Part shown: positions 1-8,013 of the stretch, piece after piece
Numbering within the stretch: position 1 is the stretch's first letter
Layout of the letters: each line of letters opens with the position of its first letter
NCBI GenBank assembly: GCA_026386955.1
Contig: JAPLMQ010000215.1
Coordinates: 1 to 33,269, forward strand
Direction: 5' to 3'
From: Planctomycetota bacterium
GTDB taxonomy: Bacteria; Planctomycetota; Phycisphaerae; Phycisphaerales; Phycisphaeraceae
DNA: 33,269 nucleotides
Made by a program: the position numbers and the translations under genes
The notes under the pieces: model-generated
What the model was told of the DNA's origin: nothing
Databases searched by the model: none
What the model saw: only the letters and a program-made list of their open reading frames with translations

Positions 1-168
1 GATGGGGGCGACGCCTCGGCCATGCACGGGATCATGCACGATCCGCGCCGGGGGCGCAAGCGAAGATTGCGTGAATTCCGCGGCGCGGAAATCCCGGACA
101 GTAGTGACGGCTCAACCCACCCTACAAGAGGCGATTCCGTGGCGCAGTGACGCCTGCCGCAGATCGGC

Positions 169-1326
169 TCAGCCTTGCGACGGCTGCAACGCAGGAGCAG
201 CAGTGCTCAACGGCGAAATGACGGCGAACATGCGGGCGACGGTCTGTTCCCACGTGTAGTAGGCCAGGCAATGGGCCTGCCCCTCCCGCCCCATGCGGTC
301 GAGCCGGGCCGTGTCGCTCAGTGCGTCGAGAAGCGTGTCGGCGAGCATCGCGGGGTCGGGCTGGTCGCACATGAAGCCGAAGCGCCCGTCCTGGGTGATC
401 TCCATGAGGGCGTTGCGGCGGAGGCCGATCACGGGCACCCGGCAACTGAGGGCCTCGAGGTAGACCAGCCCCCAGGGCTCGTGCATGGCGGGCATCGCGA
501 AGAGGTCGGCCTGCTCGTAGAAGCGCTGCAAATCGTCAAGCGAGACGTGGCCGTGGGCGGAGACGCCCGGCAGCGAGCCGTACAGTTCCGGGTACTCGGG
601 CCGGCCGGCGAGGATCAGGCGGATCGCGGGGTTTTTCCGGTGGGCGATGGCGAAGGCTTCGAGGACGAGCGGGCCGCCCTTGATGTCGAACCCGCGCTTG
701 GCGACGAAGAGGACGGTCTTGCCGTGGTTGCGCTTCGATTCGCCGCCGGGCTTGATCGGCCCCCTGCCGGTGCCGACGGCGGTGACCTTGAGCGGGTCGA
801 CGCCGTCCTGCGCGACCAACAGGTCCCGGACGTAGCGGCTGACGGTGAAGATGTGGTCCATCTGGGCCATCGCTTCGCCCGAGAGGCGGTCGGTGTCCTT
901 GACCAACCGCGGGCTGGTCCACCCGGGCTCGGTGTTGCCGCGGATGGCCCTGCGCGTGCAGTCGATGTAGAGGTAGTGCCGTCGGCCGCCGCCCCGCTCG
1001 GGCAGCGGGAGATGGTCGATCCCCAGGTGGAGCAGGTGGCGCTCGTCGTCGCGCAGGAGGCGCTCGACGCGGCCGGCCCGCGCGGAGATCAAGGGATGGC
1101 CGCAGTGGTGCTGGCTGTCGCCGCGGTAGCGCAGGTAGGACATGGTCTCGATCGCGCGGTGGAGCACGCGCCCGCCCGCGCGGCTGGCGTCGATGGCCCG
1201 TTCGAGCCGGCCCGCCGCCTGCAGCGCGTTGCAGAGGTTCAGCGGCGTGCCCGACCAGGTGGAGGGCCGCCACGGATCGCCGAACGTGCAGCAGACGGTC
1301 AGCTTCTCGACGCTGCCTGGATCCAT
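169..1326 (-). CDS. GT4-family glycosyltransferase
   Basis: Predicted 385-residue cytosolic glycosyltransferase of the GT-B fold, retaining GT4 (Glycos_transf_1) type. It would transfer a sugar from a nucleotide-sugar donor onto a glycan, lipid or protein acceptor that I cannot identify. The C-terminal half carries the GT4 donor-site signature HEPWGLVYLEAL, with the E-x7-E pair at E283 and E291, and upstream the typical KGGPLVLEAF segment. The N-terminal half is the acceptor domain and has no signal peptide. The frame stays open further upstream, but that part overlaps the neighbouring gene in another frame. I start at the ATG preceded by GGAGAAGG at good spacing. It lies 35 bp downstream of the cupin-like gene on the same strand and is probably co-transcribed. 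Family assignment is firm; substrate unknown. Confidence 0.88.
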   Translation of the reverse strand: MDPGSVEKLTVCCTFGDPWRPSTWSGTPLNLCNALQAAGRLERAIDASRAGGRVLHRAIETMSYLRYRGDSQHHCGHPLISARAGRVERLLRDDERHLLHLGIDHLPLPERGGGRRHYLYIDCTRRAIRGNTEPGWTSPRLVKDTDRLSGEAMAQMDHIFTVSRYVRDLLVAQDGVDPLKVTAVGTGRGPIKPGGESKRNHGKTVLFVAKRGFDIKGGPLVLEAFAIAHRKNPAIRLILAGRPEYPELYGSLPGVSAHGHVSLDDLQRFYEQADLFAMPAMHEPWGLVYLEALSCRVPVIGLRRNALMEITQDGRFGFMCDQPDPAMLADTLLDALSDTARLDRMGREGQAHCLAYYTWEQTVARMFAVISPLSTAAPALQPSQG

Positions 1327-1361
1327 TTCCGCCTTCTCCCGTCCTCGTCGAGGCCCGGATC

Positions 1362-1799
1362 CTAGGTTCGCGGCGCCGATGAATCCATCGCGTCCGACGC
1401 GGGATTCATGGTGTGCTCCGTGTGGGGCTCCCACCCGCGGGCCGTGACGAAGCCCCACGTGCGGCGGACGGGCCCCGTCAGGACGAAGGTCCATGCGGGC
1501 TTTGCAAGCTCCAGCCGATGCGGGCTTCCCTCGGGGCGATAGAGGATCTGCGGGGCCCTTCGCTTGAACTTCCCCTCCTGCGTGTGCTCGATGTACCCGC
1601 CCCAGAGGATGCACGAGACGAACCACCAAGGATGGTCGTGCAGGTCGGCGTCGGGGTCGCTGCGGAAGATGTGGTGGATGTAGACCTCGAACCAGCGGGT
1701 CCGAAGCAGGTAGTAGCGCTTCAGGTACTTGTCGCCCTGGGGCGTGAGCACCGTCATCGGCTTGAAGAGGTAACTCATGAAAGCCATGGGGCGATGCAT
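1362..1799 (-). CDS. cupin-like protein with HDHPW motif
   Basis: About 145 residues, unknown function. The central motif DLHDHPWWF (H54, D55, H56) followed by SPHRLEL (H94) and GWEPH (H126) looks like a small beta-barrel (RmlC/cupin-like) protein with a possible metal site. Similar short proteins with LHDHPW occur in bacteria and phages, as I recall. No signal peptide or membrane segment is seen. The start is uncertain: in-frame ATGs at 1799, 1787 and 1778 and a TTG at 1874 are all possible and none has a clear Shine-Dalgarno site. Conservation-like sequence begins at MAFMSYLFKP, so 1799 or 1787 is likely. It is the first gene of a two-gene minus-strand unit with the glycosyltransferase, hinting at a role in the same surface-sugar step, but that is only inference. 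Confidence 0.7.
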   Translation of the reverse strand: MHRPMAFMSYLFKPMTVLTPQGDKYLKRYYLLRTRWFEVYIHHIFRSDPDADLHDHPWWFVSCILWGGYIEHTQEGKFKRRAPQILYRPEGSPHRLELAKPAWTFVLTGPVRRTWGFVTARGWEPHTEHTMNPASDAMDSSAPRT

Positions 1800-2058
1800 C
1801 CAGGGAACGCAAGGCAAACCACCGATCGGGCGCTGCAAGGGATCATCGGCCAGCGCAGGAGCAATGTTGACCAAACTGCTTAGACCTGCCGAGAGTTATA
1901 GGCCGAAGGGAGGCGCTGGCCCACAACGGCGGCATCGAATTATCGGCCAAAGCCCGAGCGAGGGCCCGCAAATGCGGAGTCGGGCACAACGGGGAGACGC
2001 GCGAACCGCGGTAACATGACGCTTCGCTGGCCCGTTGTCGCAGCCCGGGAGATGAGCC

Positions 2059-3360
2059 ATGTCGCGATGGATGCATGCGGCCGCACTGTTCGCCGCGATC
2101 GTCGGCCTCACGCAATGGGTGGGGTGCGCGTCGTCGCCGCCGTCATCGCCGTCGGCGGGCGCGGCGCAGACCGCGCCGGGCGTGCCCGCGATCGTGGATG
2201 TCGCCTCGCTGGCCGATCTCCGCAAGACCGAGCCTTTGCGTCTCTCCGAGGATTGGACGGTGCGCGTCGGCTTGGCGGGCAGCGGCGAGGAGGGCGGGCC
2301 GTGGTCGCTGCTCTACTGCCTGGCGACGTGGACCGGGAAGGGAAAGGACAAGCAACCGTTCGACTTCGTCGCGGACGGGCGCGGTGTGCTCGGGCCGATC
2401 TGCTTCAGCGTGACCGACGGGCGCGACGGCCGCGCGGGGCCGAAGGGGTTGGAGCATGCCCGCCGCTTGGATGAGGAGACGCCGTTCGGCCCGCAGTTGA
2501 GCCGGGGCGCGGATCGGCTCTACGCGGCCCCTGTGGCGATGGCTTGGCCCGGGCGATATTTCGTGCGCATCACCACGCGCGACGGCCGACCGCTGCTGGA
2601 GCGCGAGCTCAGCTTCAAGCAGCCGCGGGAATGTAATTGGCAGACCTTCGCGCACGACGGCGACCCCGACCACTACTTCACGACCGGCGGCGACCATCTC
2701 GCGGCCTACCCGGCGATGTCGGGCCGATGGCCTCTGGCGTGGCTCGACGGCGACACCGTCATGGTGGGGAACAATCTCATTTCGACTTGCCAGCGGAGTC
2801 CACGTTCGTTGCCCGCGACGCTTCCGCTGACAGGCGACTGGGATGACCTGGCCTCGGGCGCCCGTTTTATGGTGCCGCACACGAGCATGAACCAGGAGGC
2901 TCAACGCCTCACCGAACTCTCGGCCGACGGCGCGCGATACCCCCTCACGCTCGAACTCCACGACGACGTGCTGGCCATCGGCTCACCCCAGCCAGTGCTC
3001 TTCTGGGCCGACTACCTGATGCTGGCCCGCTGGTGGGTCAACGGCGTGGCGGTCGTCCCCAAGCGCGGCAGCGGCGGCTTCTCCATCATGCTCGGGCGCA
3101 TGGTGAGCTACGACAGCGAAGCGAAGGTGGCGCTCCGGCTGCCTGCGGGCCTGGGGCCGCTGAAGGTCGGCGACCGCGTGGGGCTGCAGGTCCTCTATTG
3201 CCCGGACGGGTATCACATGCTGCCTGCCGAGCGGGGCCAGCACTTCGACGCCGAGCCGAACTTCGGGCCCGAGCCGCTGGGCATCCCGCTGGAGAGCAAC
3301 CGCATCGAGTTCAAGGTGACCAAGGCGATGCTCGATGGCGCCGCCGCGCCCGTCCACTGA
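2059..3360 (+). CDS. putative lipoprotein of unknown function
   Basis: A 433-residue protein with a Sec-type N-terminus: a hydrophobic stretch at residues 7-21 ends in WVGC, with C23 as the likely lipidated cysteine. The -3 residue is Trp, unusual for a lipobox, so plain secretion is possible. A Ser/Pro/Ala-rich linker (residues 25-45) follows. The mature part is rich in Trp, Gly and Asp and probably beta-rich; I recognise no family. A GGGAG Shine-Dalgarno lies about 10 bases before the ATG. The next gene starts 12 bp after the stop, so the two probably form an operon and act together. Upstream is a 259-bp intergenic region shared with the divergent cupin-like gene. Confidence 0.8.
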   Translation: MSRWMHAAALFAAIVGLTQWVGCASSPPSSPSAGAAQTAPGVPAIVDVASLADLRKTEPLRLSEDWTVRVGLAGSGEEGGPWSLLYCLATWTGKGKDKQPFDFVADGRGVLGPICFSVTDGRDGRAGPKGLEHARRLDEETPFGPQLSRGADRLYAAPVAMAWPGRYFVRITTRDGRPLLERELSFKQPRECNWQTFAHDGDPDHYFTTGGDHLAAYPAMSGRWPLAWLDGDTVMVGNNLISTCQRSPRSLPATLPLTGDWDDLASGARFMVPHTSMNQEAQRLTELSADGARYPLTLELHDDVLAIGSPQPVLFWADYLMLARWWVNGVAVVPKRGSGGFSIMLGRMVSYDSEAKVALRLPAGLGPLKVGDRVGLQVLYCPDGYHMLPAERGQHFDAEPNFGPEPLGIPLESNRIEFKVTKAMLDGAAAPVH

Positions 3361-3372
3361 CAAGGGAGCCCG

Positions 3373-4092
3373 ATGGACATCCTCGACTACGGCTCCTCCT
3401 TCCTCTCGGGCAATTGGCCGTTGAACCGCGTGCGCTGCTGGATCGAGTCGCGCACGCGGATCGTCGACGAGCGCAGCGGGCACACGGAGGACTATTTCCA
3501 GTGCGGGTCGTGCAAGGCCGCGGCGGTCTTCGGCGAGGGCGACCTGATGTACCCCGACAACTACGACTTCCTGCCGATCTTCGGGCCGGAGTTCGGCATC
3601 ATCTTCCGGCGCAAGGCGAGCGCCGACCCGGGCTACCGCAGCATCCAGCCCGTGGGCAAGATGTGGGGCGGGCCGACGTACAAGCTCAAGCCGGCCAAGG
3701 CGGCGCGGCTGCTCGGCACGAACGCGGAGATCCGCCAGGCGACGCACGACGGAGTTCCGCTGGTCGCGCGGACGCGCATCGCCGACGCCGCGACGGGGCT
3801 GCACGCGATCCTCGAATACCCGGTGAAGGTGATGAACATCCAGGACGACCGCGACCTGTATCAAGTCGAGGCGGGGCCGCTGGCGCTGCCTGATTTGTCG
3901 AGCCGGCCGGCGCGGCTGGTGGATTCGCTCAGCCTCGCGTTCGTCACGTTCAACCGTCCCGACCGGGTGGAGTTCCTGATCGAGGACGAGACGCCGATCC
4001 TGCGCGGCGGCGAGGAGGTCGGCCGGGTGCACCATTTCTCGAGGCCGCTGCGCGTGCCGGCGGAGAACCGCGTCTATGCGCTGGAGGCATGA
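3373..4092 (+). CDS. conserved hypothetical protein, partner of the upstream lipoprotein
   Basis: A 239-residue soluble protein without signal peptide or membrane segments. I do not recognise the family. Notable are a YFQCGSCKAAAVFG segment with a CxxC pair near residue 43 and many aromatic and acidic residues, which suggest a beta-rich fold. A strong AGGGAG Shine-Dalgarno precedes the ATG, and the gene begins 12 bp after the lipoprotein stop codon, indicating translational or transcriptional coupling. Coding quality (strong third-position GC bias, no frame breaks) supports a real gene. No function is assigned; the context only says it goes with the secreted protein before it. Confidence 0.78.
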   Translation: MDILDYGSSFLSGNWPLNRVRCWIESRTRIVDERSGHTEDYFQCGSCKAAAVFGEGDLMYPDNYDFLPIFGPEFGIIFRRKASADPGYRSIQPVGKMWGGPTYKLKPAKAARLLGTNAEIRQATHDGVPLVARTRIADAATGLHAILEYPVKVMNIQDDRDLYQVEAGPLALPDLSSRPARLVDSLSLAFVTFNRPDRVEFLIEDETPILRGGEEVGRVHHFSRPLRVPAENRVYALEA

Positions 4093-4228
4093 CGCATGCC
4101 CTGCAATCCGTGCAGTTCATTCGGAGGGTCGACGCGACGCGGGTTACACTTTTCGACGCGCGGGCTTCGCCGGGGGTTGCCGGGGTCTCCGGGATCACCT
4201 CTCCAATTCCATTCCATGAGGGCACGTC

Positions 4229-5359
4229 ATGACTTTCGTTTTGTTGACCTTCGTCGCGCTGCTCGCGTTCGCCAACGGCGCCAACGACACCTGCAAGGGC
4301 GTGGCGACGCTGGTGGGCTTCGGCACGGCCACGCCGCGGCAAGCGCTGCTCTGGGCCACGGCGACGACGGCGTTGGGAGCCGGCGCGTCGTACTGGTTCG
4401 CGGGCGGGCTCGTGAAGAGCTTCAGCACGGGCCTGTTCGCGGCGGGCACGACGTTGGACCATCCGTTCTTCCTCGCCGTGCTGGTCGGGGCCTCCGCGTG
4501 GGTGATCTTCGCGACCCTCACGGGCCTGCCGGTCTCGACGACCCACGCCATCATCGGCGCGCTCACCGGGGCGGGGCTGGTCTCGTTCGGGAGCGCGCGG
4601 TTCGAGTGGGGCTTCCTGGGGGCGAAGTTCGCCTTCCCGCTGGCGCTCAGCCCGTTCCTGTCGATGGCGGCGGTCTACATCGTGGCATGGCCCGTCTCGC
4701 TGGCGGCGGGCCGGTTGCTGGGCAAGTGCGTCTGCGTGACGCAGCCCGCCGCCGGGTGCGCCGAGCCGGCCCCGGCGCCGGCGTCGCGCGCGGGGGCGGG
4801 CACGGCGACGATGACCTCGGCTGCGGCGATCCCGTTGGTGGTCGTGGCCTCGGAGCGCGAATGCGCCGCCGAGCCGATGGCGGCGACCGCGACGGGCTCG
4901 ATGGCGGCCGACTCGCTGCATTGGACGAGCAGCGGCATGGTCGGCTTCGCGCGGGGGTGGAACGACGCGCCGAAGATCGCCGCGCTCAGCCTCGTCGCCC
5001 TGTCGGGGCCCAACGGCATGGCGACGGGCTTCGCGATCGTGACCGTCGCGATGGCGCTGGGCGGGCTGATCGCCGGGCGGAAGGTGCTCGAGACGCTCGC
5101 CAAGAAGGTGACGGCCATGCCCCTGGCGGAATCGCTCGCGGCGAGCCTGACGACCGCGGCGCTGGTGGGCATGGCGTCGTGGAAGAGCCTGCCGGTCTCC
5201 ACGACGCACGTCTCCACCGGCGCGATCATCGGCGCGGGGCTCAAACACGACGCACGGGCGGTGAAGTGGAGGAAGGTCGGGGAGATCGCGGTCTCGTGGG
5301 TGGTGACGCTGCCGGTGGCGGCGCTGGTCGCCGCGGGGATGAAGATGCTGCTGCGATGA
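4229..5359 (+). CDS. PiT-family inorganic phosphate transporter
   Basis: A 376-residue integral membrane permease of the PHO4/PiT family, expected to import inorganic phosphate (often as metal-phosphate) with a cation gradient. The family's two inverted halves are visible: the first signature GANDTCKGVATLVG (N19, D20) and its counterpart GWNDAPKI (N245, D246), each followed by a PVSTTH segment near residues 100 and 325. Several hydrophobic membrane spans surround them. A hydrophilic Ala/Pro-rich loop (about residues 170-235) joins the halves, as is usual. GAGGG lies 7 bases before the ATG. Nothing nearby (such as phoU) adds to the role. Family assignment is very secure. Confidence 0.95.
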   Translation: MTFVLLTFVALLAFANGANDTCKGVATLVGFGTATPRQALLWATATTALGAGASYWFAGGLVKSFSTGLFAAGTTLDHPFFLAVLVGASAWVIFATLTGLPVSTTHAIIGALTGAGLVSFGSARFEWGFLGAKFAFPLALSPFLSMAAVYIVAWPVSLAAGRLLGKCVCVTQPAAGCAEPAPAPASRAGAGTATMTSAAAIPLVVVASERECAAEPMAATATGSMAADSLHWTSSGMVGFARGWNDAPKIAALSLVALSGPNGMATGFAIVTVAMALGGLIAGRKVLETLAKKVTAMPLAESLAASLTTAALVGMASWKSLPVSTTHVSTGAIIGAGLKHDARAVKWRKVGEIAVSWVVTLPVAALVAAGMKMLLR

Positions 5360-5505
5360 GCCGGGTCGCGCGGCTTGGGGGACCGACCGGATCAAGGCCT
5401 GCGTCTACAATCGCGTTGGCTCGAGGTCGCCTCGGCCCGAAGTCGCGTCGGCTGGATCAACAGCCGCATCGCTCCCGCGCATTTCTCCCACCCCGGAATT
5501 CCCCC

Positions 5506-6255
5506 GTGCCGCTCACACCCGCCCAAGTGAAACGCTTCCGCGACGAGGGCTACCTCATCCTCGGCCAGCTCGCATCGCCCGACCGCGTCATCCGGCTGCG
5601 TGCGGCCTACGACGAGTGCGTCGAGAAGCTGCGGCGCGAGGGGAAGTTCAAGAACACGCGCGTCGCCAGCAACGACAAGGGCGAGGAGCTGGGCGTCTAC
5701 CAAATCCGCGCCGCGCACCTGCTGCACCCCGCCTTCGACGAGCTGGTGCGCGACAAGGCGCTGCTCGACATGGTCGAGCAGATCATCGGGCCGAACATCC
5801 GGCTCTGCCTCATGCAGGGGCTCTACAAGCCGCCGCACCGCGGGGCGGCCGTGACGTGGCACCAGGACGACCAATACTTCAAGGTCGACATCGCCGACGC
5901 GGTGGTGAGCTGCTGGTTCGCGATCGACGAGGCGACGATCGGCAACGGCTGCATGTGGGTGCTGCCCCGCCACCACCGCGAGCTGATGCCGCACGTGCCG
6001 ACGGTCGACAAGCAGGGCTACGAGCTGGCGACGGTGGACGAAGCGACGGCCGTCGCCTGCGAGCTCCCGCCCGGGCACGCGATGTTCCACCACGGGCTGA
6101 CGCCGCACCAATCGCTGCCGAACACGACGGACCGGCCGCGGCGGGCGGTGGCGATGCACTTCATGTCGGGCAGCGCGAGGCCGCTGGGCGACAACCGCAT
6201 GGCCGAGCCGGCGGAAAACATGCCGGTGGTCCGCGGGACGGGGGTGAAGTGGTGA
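5506..6255 (+). CDS. phytanoyl-CoA dioxygenase (PhyH) family protein
   Basis: About 249 residues, Fe(II)/2-oxoglutarate-dependent oxygenase of the PhyH family. The facial triad is visible: HQD (H119, D121) and the distal histidine in HQSLPNTT (H201). An arginine shortly after (RPRRAVAMHF) would bind 2-oxoglutarate. Such enzymes hydroxylate small molecules or lipids; the substrate cannot be read from sequence. I chose the GTG at 5506, which starts directly at the conserved LTPAQVKRFRDEGYLI segment. An in-frame ATG at 5356 overlaps the phosphate transporter stop (ATGA) and would add 50 Arg/Pro-rich residues that look non-conserved. Length fits the family. Confidence in family is high, in start moderate. 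Confidence 0.9.
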   Translation: MPLTPAQVKRFRDEGYLILGQLASPDRVIRLRAAYDECVEKLRREGKFKNTRVASNDKGEELGVYQIRAAHLLHPAFDELVRDKALLDMVEQIIGPNIRLCLMQGLYKPPHRGAAVTWHQDDQYFKVDIADAVVSCWFAIDEATIGNGCMWVLPRHHRELMPHVPTVDKQGYELATVDEATAVACELPPGHAMFHHGLTPHQSLPNTTDRPRRAVAMHFMSGSARPLGDNRMAEPAENMPVVRGTGVKW

Positions 6256-6266
6256 GGCAGAACTGC

Positions 6267-6290
6267 GAAGGCCGCATGCGGGCGGTCTTC
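6267..6290 (+). terminator. hairpin after the PhyH gene
   Basis: An inverted repeat with arms GAAGGCCGC and GCGGTCTTC (one G-U pair, 6-base loop) begins 11 bases after the PhyH stop. There is no T-run, so it may only be a weak terminator or an mRNA-stabilising hairpin. Confidence 0.35.
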
Positions 6291-6300
6291 AATCTGGGCG

Positions 6301-6450
6301 CCACATGTCATCGTACCCGTGACATCTGTCTTGGAAGGAAGTGAATTCCACGGTTTGCGGAAATCGCCGAAATCGCTTGAATCATGGGCTTTCCGCAAGA
6401 CCTCAAGCCTTCCGTTGACCGGCACATGTCACGAGTACGATGACTTGTGG
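6301..6450. repeat. 150-bp palindromic MITE-like repeat element
   Basis: A 28-bp terminal inverted repeat (6301-6328 and 6423-6450) matches at 25 of 28 positions; each arm contains the core ATGTCACGNGTACGATGAC or its complement. A second, inner inverted repeat TTGCGGAAA/TTTCCGCAA (6355-6363 and 6390-6398) is perfect. The whole thing would fold as a long imperfect hairpin and codes for nothing of its own. This is the layout of a MITE or a REP-type intergenic repeat. It overlaps the 3' end of the MFS transporter gene. Confidence 0.75.
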
Positions 6451-7792
6451 CACAAGACACCGCGAGCCCGACGGCCGCGCCCGCGATCTTCGCATCGCTG
6501 CGGGCGTAGTCCGTGTTGCGCGTCTCCCGGCTGAGGAACAGGCCGAGCAGCGTGACTCCCCCCGCGCCGCTGAGGTACCAGCCCACCGCGGCGATGCCGT
6601 AGTCGGTCGCGAGCCAGGTCGCGATCGACGGCGCCAGCGAGGCCCCGAAGATCCCCGCGAGGTTGAAGCTCAGCGAGGCCCCCGTGTAGCGCACCGAGGT
6701 CGGGTATAGCTCGGAGAGGATCGTCCCCAGCGGGCCGTAGGTCAGCCCCATGAACGACATGCCGAGGATCAGCGCCGCCGCGATGCCCGGCTGGCCGCGG
6801 TCGAAGAGCGGCCCCATCACCAGCCCGAAGAGGCAGATCCCCACGGCGATGAGCATCATCGTCACGCGCCTTCCGTTGCGGTCGGCGAGCAGGGCCGAGA
6901 GGGGAATCATCGCGGCGAAGAAGAGCATGCTGATGAGCTGCAGGGTGATGAACCGCTCGCGGGTGAAGCCCAGCTTGGTCGTGCCCCAGCTCAGTGCGAA
7001 GACCGTCATCAGATAAAAGATCACGAAGGCCGCGAGGGCGATCATCGTCCCCAGCACCAGCGGCTTCATGTGGTCGCGGGCGACGGTGAGCATCGGCACG
7101 GCCTCGCGCTCCTCGCGCTCGATGGCCTTCTGGAAGACCGGCGTCTCCGTGACCTTCAGCCGGACCCAGAGCCCGACGACCACGAGCACGCTGCTGGCCA
7201 GGAACGGGATGCGCCAGCCGTAGCTCATGAAGTCGGCGTCGCTCATGCTCTTGGAGAGCAGCAGGAAAATCCCGCCCGAGGCGATGAAGCCCAGCGGCGC
7301 GCCGAGCTGGGGGAACATGCCGTACCACGCCCGCCGGCCGGGCGGCGCGTTCTCGGTGGCGAGCAGCACGGCCCCGCCCCACTCGCCCCCGAGGCCCAGG
7401 CCCTGCCCGAGCCTGCAGAGGCAGAGCAGCAGCGGCGCGAGCGGGCCGATGGAGGCGTAGGGCGGAAGCAGGCCGATCGCGACGGTGGAGAGGCCCATGG
7501 TGAGCAGCGCGGCGACGAGCGTGGCCTTGCGTCCGACGCGGTCGCCGAAGTGGCCAAAGAGCGCGGAGCCGATCGGGCGCGTGAAGAAGGCGATGGCGAA
7601 GGTGGCGAGCGACTGCAGCGTGGCGGCGGTGGCGTCGGAGGAGGGGAAGAACTGCTTGGGGAAGACCAGCACGGCCGCGGTGGCGTAGATGTAGAAGTCG
7701 AAGAACTCGATCGTCGTGCCCGCGAGGCTGGCGAAGAGGATGCGTCGCTGGGAGTTGGGCGCGGAGGCGGGGCCGGGGGAGGATTGGCTCAT
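6308..7792 (-). CDS. MFS transporter, metabolite:H+ symporter (MHS) type
   Basis: A 494-residue permease of the major facilitator superfamily, probably a proton-coupled importer of a small organic acid or osmolyte. The start fits the MHS subfamily (ShiA/ProP/KgtP-like): ASLAGTTIEFFDFYIYATAA in TM1, then FGDRVGRKATL, the classic G-x3-D-R-x-G-R-R/K loop 2-3 motif. RLGQGLGLGGEWGGA and a second loop motif DRNGRR in the C-terminal half also fit. About 12 hydrophobic spans are visible up to residue ~430. The last ~46 residues are hydrophilic and encoded inside the palindromic repeat at 6301-6450, so the native C-terminus was probably replaced by read-through into that insertion. No good Shine-Dalgarno precedes the ATG. 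Substrate not predictable. Confidence 0.92.
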   Translation of the reverse strand: MSQSSPGPASAPNSQRRILFASLAGTTIEFFDFYIYATAAVLVFPKQFFPSSDATAATLQSLATFAIAFFTRPIGSALFGHFGDRVGRKATLVAALLTMGLSTVAIGLLPPYASIGPLAPLLLCLCRLGQGLGLGGEWGGAVLLATENAPPGRRAWYGMFPQLGAPLGFIASGGIFLLLSKSMSDADFMSYGWRIPFLASSVLVVVGLWVRLKVTETPVFQKAIEREEREAVPMLTVARDHMKPLVLGTMIALAAFVIFYLMTVFALSWGTTKLGFTRERFITLQLISMLFFAAMIPLSALLADRNGRRVTMMLIAVGICLFGLVMGPLFDRGQPGIAAALILGMSFMGLTYGPLGTILSELYPTSVRYTGASLSFNLAGIFGASLAPSIATWLATDYGIAAVGWYLSGAGGVTLLGLFLSRETRNTDYARSDAKIAGAAVGLAVSCATSHRTRDMCRSTEGLRSCGKPMIQAISAISANRGIHFLPRQMSRVR

Positions 7793-7856
7793 GCGGGGGA
7801 GTTTAACGCGGGGTCTGGCTTACTAACCTCTGGGTTGCCAAGGCGCGGCGATGCGG

Positions 7857-7991
7857 GGTGCCACGGGTGGCTTGCCACCCGTGGTGCGATGCACCGTGAC
7901 GTGAGTTTCACGAACAGGTCCATTGGGCCCCGTTGGCAATGTCGCGGGTCTCACGGCAACTCTCCACGGGTGGCAAGCTACCCGTGGCACC
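7857..7991. repeat. REPIN-like pair of inverted palindromes
   Basis: Two 28-bp palindromic units (7857-7884 and 7964-7991) lie in opposite orientation about 80 bp apart and match at 27 of 28 positions. Each is itself a hairpin: the left one has perfect 11-bp arms (CCACGGGTGGC and its complement) around a TT loop. The arrangement of two inverted REPs around a spacer is that of a REPIN or non-autonomous mobile element. It fills the gap between the converging ends of no genes: both neighbours are minus-strand, the SDR gene upstream and the MFS gene downstream in transcription. Confidence 0.75.
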
Positions 7992-8013
7992 CAAGGCGCA
8001 CCAGAGCGCCGCC

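Noticed and set aside
1..150. Open frame entering from the left edge and ending at a TGA at 148-150
   Set aside because: Fifty codons without stop are expected by chance at this GC content; Arg/Asp-rich sequence shows no domain. Could be a gene end but cannot be supported.
7857..7991. CRISPR array suspected from the repeated palindromes
   Set aside because: Only two copies, in inverted orientation, and no cas genes.
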